Shown: piece by piece, positions 1-12,417 of the stretch
Numbering within the stretch: the first letter of the stretch is position 1
Layout: every line of letters begins with the position of its first letter
NCBI GenBank assembly: GCA_034521955.1
Contig: JAXHLT010000005.1
Coordinates: 79,030 to 143,029 of the forward strand
Reading direction: 5' to 3'
From: M55B127 sp034521955
GTDB taxonomy: Bacteria; Bacillota; Halanaerobiia; Halanaerobiales; M55B127
DNA length: 64,000 nucleotides
Translations under genes and position numbers: made by a program
Notes under the pieces: model-generated
What the model was told of the DNA's origin: nothing
The model's database searches: none
Seen by the model: only the letters and a program-made list of their open reading frames with translations

Positions 1-1484
1 TTCAAAACTTCTTCATCCTTTTTATCACCCTGAAAAGCTGCAAAACTAGCATCTGATAAGAAAGGAAAGAAATCTTTAATGATAATATTATAGTCATAAT
101 CTTTATTTACATCATGATTATTAATTGCTTTTTCAACCATTGCATTGAATTTTTTAAATTTAATATCATCTATCTCAGGGTTTTGTGGTGGATAAAACGG
201 AGGAACTAAAAATATGATAACTGCTGGACCTTCTAATTCAGATAGTTCCCACATTCTTTGAATAATTCTTAAAGAATGAATCCTTAAATCTTTTATTCCT
301 TCTTTTTCTACCTTGTTTAATACATTTTCAATTTCTGCTTCTATCTTGTCTTTAATATACTTTTCATTTACAATTTCTAGTAACTTTTGATAAGTATAAC
401 AGTCAATATCCAAATCAATTGATAAATCTTGGTCAGGATGATAGCTCTTATATACTCTAAAATTACCCTCAACCCAATCAAGGGAAGATCTAATACTATC
501 TAATACTTCTTCTTTAAATATTTCCATTACTTCAGAAGTACCTCTATTAAAGTTCAAAAAGTTATAATAAGCAAAACCTTCATAGGGCAGCTGCCCATTG
601 TACTCATCTTTTAGATCTTCCTGTTTAAGTGAAATTGGAGGGTCAGTAATTCTATCATTATATTTATCTGCTAATTCCATATTATTATCAATTCTTGAGG
701 TAAGTTCTGACATAAGTAAGTTAACATCAAAACCACCAAACACATCACCAACATGAGAACCTTTACCTACAACATATAAGGCTGGTACAATTTTCCCTAA
801 AGTACCTTTATAAATATATCTATCCCTTGGCTTATTACCTATCTCATCTGTAGTATAATCAGTATTTATACCACCTATATATTCAAGATCTTCTTTTTTT
901 GCTAATTCTACTAATGGTTTTGCAATATTTAGCATACCTAATGAATCAGCTTCTTCATTAACCGTTATAATCACAAGTATATTTCCATCTAAATCGTTAG
1001 TATTTTCTGAAAATTCTTTTAAAAGTTCTAACTCTAATGCTACTCCGGACTTCATATCAGCACTTCCACGTCCAAATAGCCATTCTCCAGATTCAATATC
1101 CTTTTTGACATCTGAAGAAAGATCCCTTGTTTTTAACTTTTCTACTAATTTATCTGGTTTTGTTGCCAAATCCTTTAAATCTCTATACTCTCCTATATCA
1201 ACCGTATCCATATGACTTATATATACGATTGTATTTTTTGCCTTTTTATCACTTTTTACAAGTGCAGCCAAATTAAATCTATTCATCTTATCATTTTTTA
1301 ATGGTAGTTTTAATAAATGTTCTGGATTTTTTTGAAAATAAGGCCATTTTTCTAACATATCATGTATATAGTTACCTATTTTTACAACACCTTTGGTATT
1401 ACTTACACTTTCAATATTTACTAAATTTTCTGTCAATTCTAAAATCTTTTTCCCTCTATTTATTATATCAATATCATTTTTCAA
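1..1484 (-). CDS. RocB-like M20 family metallohydrolase (3' end outside window)
   Basis: Reading leftwards from a TTG start, the frame stays open to the window edge, giving about 494 residues, so the C-terminus is missing. Zinc-peptidase motifs of the M20 family are visible: SHMDTVD near residue 90, GRGSADMKSG near residue 140, and NEEAD about 35 residues later. These supply the usual His/Asp and Glu metal ligands. The long insert after the catalytic half resembles RocB, an M20 relative of unknown exact reaction encoded with arginine-degradation genes in Bacillus. A GGGGTG ribosome site precedes the TTG. A sigma-54-type promoter and a probable sigma-54 activator gene lie directly upstream, as for roc operons. 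The family call is firm; the substrate is not shown. Confidence 0.8.
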   Translation of the reverse strand, partial: MKNDIDIINRGKKILELTENLVNIESVSNTKGVVKIGNYIHDMLEKWPYFQKNPEHLLKLPLKNDKMNRFNLAALVKSDKKAKNTIVYISHMDTVDIGEYRDLKDLATKPDKLVEKLKTRDLSSDVKKDIESGEWLFGRGSADMKSGVALELELLKEFSENTNDLDGNILVIITVNEEADSLGMLNIAKPLVELAKKEDLEYIGGINTDYTTDEIGNKPRDRYIYKGTLGKIVPALYVVGKGSHVGDVFGGFDVNLLMSELTSRIDNNMELADKYNDRITDPPISLKQEDLKDEYNGQLPYEGFAYYNFLNFNRGTSEVMEIFKEEVLDSIRSSLDWVEGNFRVYKSYHPDQDLSIDLDIDCYTYQKLLEIVNEKYIKDKIEAEIENVLNKVEKEGIKDLRIHSLRIIQRMWELSELEGPAVIIFLVPPFYPPQNPEIDDIKFKKFNAMVEKAINNHDVNKDYDYNIIIKDFFPFLSDASFAAFQGDKKDEEVL

Positions 1485-1552
1485 CTATATCACACCCCTG
1501 ATAAAATTATTTTGCATTATAATATCATAATTATATCCTACCCTTATATATA

Positions 1553-1568
1553 TGCATATCGCATGCCA
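1553..1568 (-). promoter_or_regulatory. Sigma-54 (-24/-12) promoter for the RocB-like gene
   Basis: Minus strand reads TGGCATGCGATATGCA, with the invariant GG and GC exactly 12 bases apart as in TGGCAC-N5-TTGCA. It lies about 70 bases before the TTG start of the M20 hydrolase and just after a gene for a sigma-54 activator, which makes a chance match less likely. Confidence 0.75.
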
Positions 1569-1591
1569 AAAAAGGCAATTATACATAAAAA

Positions 1592-1632
1592 ATTTGTGAT
1601 ACCAATAACTAACTGTTATCAGCACCACAAAT
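1592..1632 (-). promoter_or_regulatory. Nested palindrome: activator site and/or terminator
   Basis: Outer arms ATTTGTG/CACAAAT and inner arms ATAAC/GTTAT share one centre at 1612. On the minus strand the hairpin runs straight into six T residues, so it could terminate the regulator transcript. It also lies about 24-64 bases upstream of the sigma-54 promoter, where an enhancer-type site for the activator could sit. The sequence alone does not choose between the two. Confidence 0.5.
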
Positions 1633-1657
1633 AAAGTTTTTATACATTTATTAATAT

Positions 1658-3067
1658 TTAAAGATCATCTAAATTAATATCATATTTATTCATCCTATAC
1701 TGTAGACTTTGCCTTTTAATGCCAAGATATTTTGCGGTAGCAGTAATATTTTTGGCATTCTTTTTAAGTGCTTCAATTATATATTCCTTTTCTAACTTTT
1801 CCATTTTTTCCGGCAATGTCTTTTTATCATCTATTTTTTGTTCTTTTTGATTAGATCTTATATCGATCAAAAAGGGTTTAACATGTTCTTTTTTAATATA
1901 ATTACCATCACTTATTATATTAATTGCCCCTTCAATAACATGTTCAAGCTGTCTTACATTACCAGGCCAACTGTAATTATAGAATATTTCTTTAACTTCA
2001 TCACTTAATCCCATAATTCTTTTATTGAACTTTTTATTGATTCTATCAATAAAATAGTTGGCTAAAAGTAATATATCATCCTGTCTTTCGGATAATAAAG
2101 GTAACTGTAGTAAAACAACTGCAAGTCTGTAATATAGATCTTCTCTTAAATTACCCTCTCTTATAGATTCCACAGGAGACTTATTACTGGTAGCAATAAT
2201 TCTAACATCTACTTTAATATCATCTTTGCCTCCTACAGGTCGAACTAATCCTTCTTGTAATACTCTAAGTAGCTTTGCCTGTAGTGCTTTTGACATTGAA
2301 TTTATTTCATCTAATAGTAAAGTCCCACCATTTGCTTGTTCAAATAGACCTTTTCTGTTTATAGCTCCTGTAAAACCTCCTTTTCTGGTACCAAATAAAA
2401 TACCTTCTAGAAGATTTTCAGGTAAAGCTGCACAGTTTTGAGCTATAAAGGGTTTATTTTGTCTTCTACTACCACTATGTATACCTTGTGCAAAAAGCTC
2501 TTTACCTGTACCTGTATCTCCAACAATTAAAATTGAAGAATCTGTTCTTGCAGCCTGTCTAGCATAGCTTATAACCTGTTTTAACTTTTTGTTATCACCC
2601 TTGATATCATTAAAAGTAAAGTATCTATTTTGTTCATCATCTAAATTATCATCTGTATATAACTTTTCTTGAAGTGAAACAATCTTATTATATAACTTTT
2701 TGGTTTCAGTAATATCCCTTGCAATCTCTAACGCCCAGACACTACCGTTTTCCAAAAAAATTGGTATTGTACTATTTATAGTAATTATCTTTTGTCCGTA
2801 TTTATTAAGATATTCCTGTTGATTATTCTTTATTTCCTTTTTGTTTTTCAATGTTAACATTAAGGTACTGTTATTTTCATTTAGAGAAGGAAAAACATCT
2901 GTAATTTTTTTACCTAATACAATATCTTTATCCATGCTTTCTAATTCTGACATCTTTTTATTATATATAATAGTTTTACCTACTTCATTTACAACATGAA
3001 TCCCTTCATTGATATTATCTAATATTTTATCTATGTTATTATATATTAACTGATCTCTGCTTTTCAA
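1658..3067 (-). CDS. Sigma-54-dependent transcriptional activator, RocR-like (PAS, AAA+, Fis HTH)
   Basis: This 469-residue enhancer-binding protein has an N-terminal PAS-type sensor (about 1-125) and a central AAA+ sigma-54 interaction domain with Walker A GDTGTGKE (183-190), the sigma-54 contact loop GGFTGA (230-235, consensus GAFTGA) and Walker B LLLDEIN. It ends in a C-terminal Fis-type helix-turn-helix (about 440-465). No response-regulator receiver domain is present, so a metabolite sensed by PAS is likely. It starts at TTG after AGGAGGG. The next gene in the same direction is the RocB-like hydrolase with a sigma-54 promoter, its most probable target. This is the RocR arrangement known from arginine catabolism, though the ligand is inferred. 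Confidence 0.88.
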   Translation of the reverse strand: MKSRDQLIYNNIDKILDNINEGIHVVNEVGKTIIYNKKMSELESMDKDIVLGKKITDVFPSLNENNSTLMLTLKNKKEIKNNQQEYLNKYGQKIITINSTIPIFLENGSVWALEIARDITETKKLYNKIVSLQEKLYTDDNLDDEQNRYFTFNDIKGDNKKLKQVISYARQAARTDSSILIVGDTGTGKELFAQGIHSGSRRQNKPFIAQNCAALPENLLEGILFGTRKGGFTGAINRKGLFEQANGGTLLLDEINSMSKALQAKLLRVLQEGLVRPVGGKDDIKVDVRIIATSNKSPVESIREGNLREDLYYRLAVVLLQLPLLSERQDDILLLANYFIDRINKKFNKRIMGLSDEVKEIFYNYSWPGNVRQLEHVIEGAINIISDGNYIKKEHVKPFLIDIRSNQKEQKIDDKKTLPEKMEKLEKEYIIEALKKNAKNITATAKYLGIKRQSLQYRMNKYDINLDDL

Positions 3068-3137
3068 TTAAAATAACCCTCCTTCTCTAAATATACTATT
3101 TCTCTATTAAAAATGTAATTCCTCCAAAAATAAATAA

Positions 3138-3161
3138 GGGAAGGTGAAAATTCACCTTCCC
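3138..3161 (-). terminator. Rho-independent terminator after the foldase gene
   Basis: Perfect 11-bp stem GGGAAGGTGAA/TTCACCTTCCC with a 2-base loop, followed on the minus strand by a T-rich tract. It lies 33 bases past the stop of the peptidyl-prolyl isomerase gene. Confidence 0.8.
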
Positions 3162-3193
3162 ATTAATTAATAATATTCTTTTTTTAACTTAAT

Positions 3194-4204
3194 TTATAGT
3201 TTCTTTTCTATTTGAGCTTCATCTCTAAGTTCTCTTACAAATTGCTCCCAAATACTTTGACCTTTTTGGTTTTTAAGTTGTTGTTTTATTTGTTCTTTTA
3301 CTTCATCATAGCTTCTTGTTCCAGCTTCTTTTTTATCAGAAGCTTTAATAATATGGAAACCATATTGAGTTTCTACTACATCACTTATACTGCCAACTTC
3401 TAATTTAAATAAAGCATCTTTAAATCCTTGAGCAATATTTTGATCTTTACTTACATAACCTAATGATCCACCATCTTCAGCAGAAGGACCTGTTGAATAC
3501 TCTTTTGCTAATTCAGCAAAATCAGCACCATTTTCTAATTCAGTTAATACCTCTTGGGCTGTTTCTTCATCTTTTAGAAGAATATGACTAGCTTCAACTT
3601 GTTCTTGTACTTCAAACTGAGATGTATTTTCATCATAATAAGTTTTCATTTCTTCTTCAGTTACTTCAGCTTCACTTATAACAGTTTCTTGAAGTTTATT
3701 AATAATTAATCTATCTTTATTTATATCAAAAAATCTTTGTTTATATGCGTCAATTGATTCAATACCTTGTTGTTGTAGAGTTTGTTCTAACTGTTCATCA
3801 TTTAAATTGTTTTGTTGTTTTATACCTTCAAGTTGTTTATTGAATATTTCAGTTTGTTCTTCTTCAGATAGTTCAATACCTCTTTTATTAGCTTCTTGAG
3901 CCAATAATTTTTCAGTAATTAACTGATCTAATTTCACTTTTTGAAACTCTTCAATTACATTTTGACCAGCTTCAGTTTGTAATAATACCTGTGTAAATTC
4001 AGGATTAGATCTATATAATGACATAATTAAGTTTTGTGTTCCAGAATATTGGTCAAGCTCTTGCATTGTAATATCTTCTCCATTTACAACAGCAGCTACT
4101 TTGGGTTGATCTGACTCTGTTGTTTCACCTTCTTGTGCAGCTACTGGAAATGCTACTAGTAAAGTTAATATCATAACTATTGATAATACTCTTTTTAATT
4201 GCAT
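3194..4204 (-). CDS. SurA/PrsA-like periplasmic peptidyl-prolyl isomerase
   Basis: Length is 336 residues. A Sec signal peptide (about 1-23, ending VAAQ) has no lipobox cysteine, so the protein should be soluble in the periplasm rather than a PrsA-type lipoprotein. Residues about 30-180 form a SurA-like helical chaperone region. Residues about 190-290 are a parvulin domain with the hallmark ASHILLKDEE start, GGSLGY turn and YGFHIIK end. It probably helps fold exported or outer-membrane proteins. It is transcribed away from the origin, 75 bases after tRNA-Asn, and ends at a strong terminator. Family assignment is secure; clients are unknown. Confidence 0.9.
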   Translation of the reverse strand: MQLKRVLSIVMILTLLVAFPVAAQEGETTESDQPKVAAVVNGEDITMQELDQYSGTQNLIMSLYRSNPEFTQVLLQTEAGQNVIEEFQKVKLDQLITEKLLAQEANKRGIELSEEEQTEIFNKQLEGIKQQNNLNDEQLEQTLQQQGIESIDAYKQRFFDINKDRLIINKLQETVISEAEVTEEEMKTYYDENTSQFEVQEQVEASHILLKDEETAQEVLTELENGADFAELAKEYSTGPSAEDGGSLGYVSKDQNIAQGFKDALFKLEVGSISDVVETQYGFHIIKASDKKEAGTRSYDEVKEQIKQQLKNQKGQSIWEQFVRELRDEAQIEKKL

Positions 4205-4279
4205 AAAATTAATTCACTCTCCTCATGAGTTTTTGTTTCACTATATTTTGAATACATTTTTACCGTAAAGTCAAAAAAA

Positions 4280-4355
4280 TGGCTCCCCGAGTAGGACTTG
4301 AACCTACGACAAGATGATTAACAGTCACCTGCTCTACCAACTGAGCTATCGGGGA
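4280..4355 (-). tRNA. tRNA-Asn (anticodon GTT)
   Basis: Standard 76-nt cloverleaf on the minus strand: acceptor TCCCCGA pairs with TCGGGGA, D-arm GCTC-GAGC, T-loop GGTTCAAGTCC and encoded CCA. The anticodon loop reads CTGTTAA. It has its own promoter and lies beyond the rRNA terminator. Confidence 0.97.
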
Positions 4356-4381
4356 ATCTTTATACGGCTTTCATTTTTTAT

Positions 4382-4410
4382 ATTATAACAATTATAAGGC
4401 ATTTTGTCCA
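4382..4410 (-). promoter_or_regulatory. Promoter of tRNA-Asn
   Basis: Minus strand TGGACA, 17-base spacer, TATAAT, about 27 bases before the tRNA. It makes tRNA-Asn a unit separate from the rRNA operon. Confidence 0.7.
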
Positions 4411-4475
4411 GCCCTATAAAAGTTAACAATATTAATGAAAGTATATATTAAACTTTAAAAATGTACCCCCTATAA

Positions 4476-4503
4476 GTAAAAAACTACCTTAATTTTAGGT
4501 AGT
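4476..4503 (-). terminator. rRNA operon terminator after 5S
   Basis: Minus-strand hairpin ACTACCT/AGGTAGT with a 7-base loop followed by TTTTTTA, just beyond the 5S 3' end. Confidence 0.8.
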
Positions 4504-4517
4504 ATAGTCAAAAAAGG

Positions 4518-4634
4518 ATCCGGCAGTGACCTACTCTCCCACAGGGTTACCCTTGCAGTACCATAGGCGCAGGAGGACTTAACTTCTGTGTTCGAGATGG
4601 GAACAGGTGTGACCCCTCCGCAATTACCACCGGA
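4518..4634 (-). rRNA. rrf: 5S ribosomal RNA
   Basis: About 117 nt. Ends TCCGGTGG and CACTGCCGGA pair. Internal GAACACAGAAGTTAAG-type and GGGAGAGTAGGTC-type segments are typical of bacterial 5S rRNA. It is last in the 16S-Ile-Ala-23S-5S operon. Ends are approximate. Confidence 0.93.
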
Positions 4635-4670
4635 AAGTTTATTAAATTTTTAAGAATGTTCTCTCAAAAA

Positions 4671-4692
4671 TGTATACAGGAATTAATGGAAA

Positions 4693-4698
<6 letters not shown>
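4671..4698 (-). other. 23S processing stem, 3' arm
   Basis: TGTATACAGGAA and GGAAAGTCAAG here are complementary to 7753-7775 beyond the 5' end of 23S, apart from a 5-base bulge (TTAAT). This is the long RNase III-type stem that closes pre-23S rRNA. Confidence 0.75.
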
Positions 4699-7758
<3,060 letters not shown>

Positions 7759-7793
7759 TTTCCTTCCTGTATACAGTTTTCAAAGAACATTTT

Positions 7794-7869
7794 TGGTGGA
7801 GGTAAGGGGATTCGAACCCCTGACCTCCTGCTTGCAAGGCAGGCGCTCTCCCAACTGAGCTATACCCCC
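7794..7869 (-). tRNA. tRNA-Ala (anticodon TGC)
   Basis: 76-nt cloverleaf, acceptor GGGGGTA/TACCTCC, anticodon loop CTTGCAA, T-loop GGTTCGAATCC and encoded CCA. It sits between tRNA-Ile and 23S in the rRNA operon spacer. Confidence 0.97.
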
Positions 7870-7882
7870 ATAAATATAAAAA

Positions 7883-7959
<77 letters not shown>

Positions 7960-7992
7960 TCCCTCTTTTTAAAAGGTTCTTTACGAACCCTC

Positions 7993-8008
7993 AAAAGTGA
8001 ACAGCAGA
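7993..8008 (-). other. 16S processing stem, 3' arm
   Basis: AAAAGTGAACAGCAGA here is the exact 16-base reverse complement of 9660-9675 upstream of 16S. The two arms form the pre-16S processing helix, and flanking GACAG/CTGTC extends it. Confidence 0.85.
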
Positions 8009-8027
8009 TTCCTACGACAGTCTCTCT

Positions 8028-9580
<1,553 letters not shown>

Positions 9581-9659
9581 AATAATGAAAAGTTATCCTC
9601 TAGCTTGCGCTAGCTATAACTAAAATTTGTTTCTTGAAACTTCAAAAAAACTGTCAGGG

Positions 9660-9675
9660 TCTGCTGTTCACTTTT
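9660..9675 (-). other. 16S processing stem, 5' arm
   Basis: Perfect complement of 7993-8008 beyond the 3' end of 16S, giving a 16-bp uninterrupted helix around pre-16S rRNA. Confidence 0.85.
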
Positions 9676-9748
9676 CAAGGTTCTAAAACTTTATTCACAT
9701 AAAAAATCGGCTGCCAAATCACGTTTCTTTAACAGCGCGACCTTTACT

Positions 9749-9777
9749 ATAGTAACATTGAGAGGCTTGATTGTCAA
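9749..9777 (-). promoter_or_regulatory. rRNA operon promoter
   Basis: Minus strand TTGACA, 17-base spacer, TACTAT. Predicted start near 9742, about 160 nt before 16S. I found only one clear promoter, whereas many rrn operons have a tandem pair. Confidence 0.85.
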
Positions 9778-9887
9778 GGACTAATATTAAAAATAATAAA
9801 TTATTTCGATATAAAAGTAGAACTTCCCGAATTTTATAGTACTTAAACCCGGAAATTTATCTTTTAATTATCTATTTTGTGTGTCTA

Positions 9888-12398
9888 TTAATTTGTTTCT
9901 TCTGGCTTTTTATCTTTATTAATTTCATTTTTGTTTTTATTCTCATCTTCAACATCGTCTTCATCATCATCTTCTTCTAGATTTAACTTTGCTAAAGATA
10001 CAACATAATCATCTTCACTTACATCTATTACTTTTACTCCCATTGTATTACGTCCGGTCTGTGAAATTTCTTTTACCTTAGTTCTTATTATAATACCTTC
10101 TGCTGTTATTATAATTATTTCATCTTCTTCATTTACAACTTTTGTAGCTGCAACTGGACCGTTCTTTTCAGTAATATTGAGAGTAATAATTCCTTTACCA
10201 TATCTTTTTTGAACTCTATAATCTTCAATAACAGTTCTTTTACCATAACCGTTTTTACTTATTACTAAAAGATCAGAGCCTTCAGAGTCAATACCCATTC
10301 CAATTAGATAATCATCATCTGCTAAATCAATACCTTTTACACCCTGTGCAGCTCTACCAACTGATCTTATATCTTTTTCATTAAATCTAATTGCTTTTCC
10401 AAGGTGTGTTATTAATATTAAGTTTTCTTCCTTTTTAGTATTTTTTACTTCAATTAGTTCATCATTTTCCATTAATTTAATACCGATAATTCCTGTATAG
10501 TTACTGTCATATTCAACTAAAGGAGTCTTTTTAACCATTCCATTTTTGGTGACCATAGTTAAGAAATGACTATCCTCGAAATCAGATATTGGAATTACTG
10601 AACTAACTTTTTCATCTGATTCTAAATTCAGCAAGTTAACAATTGCTGTTCCTCTGGACTGTCTACTTGCTTGTGGAATCTGATATCCTTTTAGTCTATA
10701 CACTAACCCCTTATTTGTAAAAAACAAGAAGTAATTATGTGTTGAAGTAATAAATACATTATCTACAAAATCTTCTTCCCTAGTAGTAGTACCTATTATA
10801 CCTTTTCCACCTCTTCTCTGGCTTCTATAAGTATCAACAGGCATTCTTTTAATATAGCCCTGACTAGTCATAGTGATTACTACTTGTTCTTCTTCTATTA
10901 AATCCTCTAAATCAAGGTCAGTAGTTTGATTTAATATTTTTGTTCTTCTTTCATCACCATATTTATCTTTAATTTCTAAGATTTCTTCTTTTATGATATC
11001 TAATAATTTTTGTTCATCACCAAGTATTTCTTTATAATATATAATCTTTTCTTTAAGATCCTGATATTCTGATTCGATTTTTTCTCTCTCTAGTCCTGTT
11101 AAACGCTGTAATCTCATCCTTAATATCGCATTTGCTTGTTTTTCAGATAAATCAAAACGATTCATCAGCTGTGTTCTTGCCGTATCTACATCAGGTGCTT
11201 GTTTAATTAGTTCAATTACTTTATCAATATCATCTAAGGCAATCATATATCCTTCAAGTATATGAGCTCTATTTTCAGCCTTATCTAATTCATATTGAGT
11301 TCTTTTTGTAATAACTTCCTTTTGGAAATCTAGATAATGATCAATTATTTCCCTTAAATTTAATACTTTAGGTTCACCATCAACGATTGATAACATTATA
11401 ATACTAAATGTAACCTGTAGTTGAGAATGCTTATATAATTGATTTAGGACTATTTTAGGATTAAAACCTCTTTTGATTTTAATAACAACCCTAAGTCCTC
11501 TTCTGTCAGATTCATCTCTAATATCACTTATTCCATCAATTTTTTCATTTCTAACCATATCTGCAATTTTTCCAATTAATCTAGCTTTATTTACTTTGTA
11601 TGGTAATTCTTCAACTATTATTCTATCAGATCTATTTTCGTTTTCTTCAATTCTTGCTTTTGCTCTTACAGTAATTTTACCTCTACCTGTTTTATATGCC
11701 TTATATATAGCACCTTTACCCATAATTAGTCCACCTGTTGGGAAATCAGGGCCTTTGATAACTTCCATTAATTCGGCTAATTCAATATCGGGATTATCAA
11801 TTATTCTAATTATTCCATCAATAAGTTCATTTAGATTATGAGGTGGAATACTTGTAGACATTCCAACCGCAATACCTGAACTACCATTTGCCAACAAGTT
11901 AGGAAACCTGGATGGTAGTACTTCTGGTTCATTTAGACTATCATCAAAGTTTGGTATAAAATTAACTGTATCTTTATTTAAATCTCTTAATAGTTCAGTA
12001 GTTATCTTTTCCATTCTAGCTTCAGTGTAACGCATAGCTGCAGCTGAATCACCATCAACTGAACCAAAGTTACCATGGCCATCTATTAAAGGATATCTAT
12101 ATGAAAAGTCCTGGGCCATTCTTACCATAGTATCATAAACTGCTGTATCTCCATGTGGATGGTATTTACCCAATACTTCTCCAACAATACGAGCAGATTT
12201 TTTATGAGACTTATTTGGAGTCATTCCTAAATCATGTAAAGCATAAAGTATACGCCTATGTACAGGCTTTAGTCCATCTCTTACATCTGGTAGTGCTCTA
12301 CTAACTATAACACTCATTGCATAATCTAAAAATGCATCTTTCATTTGATCATCTATATCAACCTGAACAACATTTTTATTTTCAAATTCATCAACCAA
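9888..12398 (-). CDS. gyrA: DNA gyrase subunit A
   Basis: This 836-residue subunit cuts and rejoins DNA in the A2B2 gyrase that adds negative supercoils. Catalytic Tyr124 lies in AMRYTEARM. The quinolone-resistance region reads HPHGDTAVYD, with Thr85 where E. coli has Ser83 and Asp89 for Asp87. The C-terminal DNA-wrapping domain starts with a canonical GyrA box QRRGGKG near residue 540, which separates gyrase from topoisomerase IV. The last about 35 residues are a highly acidic, then Lys/Asn-rich tail. It follows gyrB by 19 bases in one operon reading away from oriC. Confidence 0.97.
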   Translation of the reverse strand: MVDEFENKNVVQVDIDDQMKDAFLDYAMSVIVSRALPDVRDGLKPVHRRILYALHDLGMTPNKSHKKSARIVGEVLGKYHPHGDTAVYDTMVRMAQDFSYRYPLIDGHGNFGSVDGDSAAAMRYTEARMEKITTELLRDLNKDTVNFIPNFDDSLNEPEVLPSRFPNLLANGSSGIAVGMSTSIPPHNLNELIDGIIRIIDNPDIELAELMEVIKGPDFPTGGLIMGKGAIYKAYKTGRGKITVRAKARIEENENRSDRIIVEELPYKVNKARLIGKIADMVRNEKIDGISDIRDESDRRGLRVVIKIKRGFNPKIVLNQLYKHSQLQVTFSIIMLSIVDGEPKVLNLREIIDHYLDFQKEVITKRTQYELDKAENRAHILEGYMIALDDIDKVIELIKQAPDVDTARTQLMNRFDLSEKQANAILRMRLQRLTGLEREKIESEYQDLKEKIIYYKEILGDEQKLLDIIKEEILEIKDKYGDERRTKILNQTTDLDLEDLIEEEQVVITMTSQGYIKRMPVDTYRSQRRGGKGIIGTTTREEDFVDNVFITSTHNYFLFFTNKGLVYRLKGYQIPQASRQSRGTAIVNLLNLESDEKVSSVIPISDFEDSHFLTMVTKNGMVKKTPLVEYDSNYTGIIGIKLMENDELIEVKNTKKEENLILITHLGKAIRFNEKDIRSVGRAAQGVKGIDLADDDYLIGMGIDSEGSDLLVISKNGYGKRTVIEDYRVQKRYGKGIITLNITEKNGPVAATKVVNEEDEIIIITAEGIIIRTKVKEISQTGRNTMGVKVIDVSEDDYVVSLAKLNLEEDDDEDDVEDENKNKNEINKDKKPEETN

Positions 12399-12417
12399 TT
12401 TTTACACCTTCCTTTAA

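Larger units (their letters stand above)
9581..9887 (-). promoter_or_regulatory. rRNA leader and gyrA-rrn intergenic region
   Basis: No coding sequence. From gyrA to 16S it holds the rrn promoter (9749-9777), a leader of about 160 nt, the 5' arm of the 16S processing stem and a small hairpin CTAGC/GCTAG near 9600-9615. I saw no clear gyrA terminator. Confidence 0.7.

Noticed and set aside
11473..11841. 122-residue frame antisense to gyrA
   Set aside because: Shadow of a conserved gene; no ribosome site and composition expected from the opposite strand.
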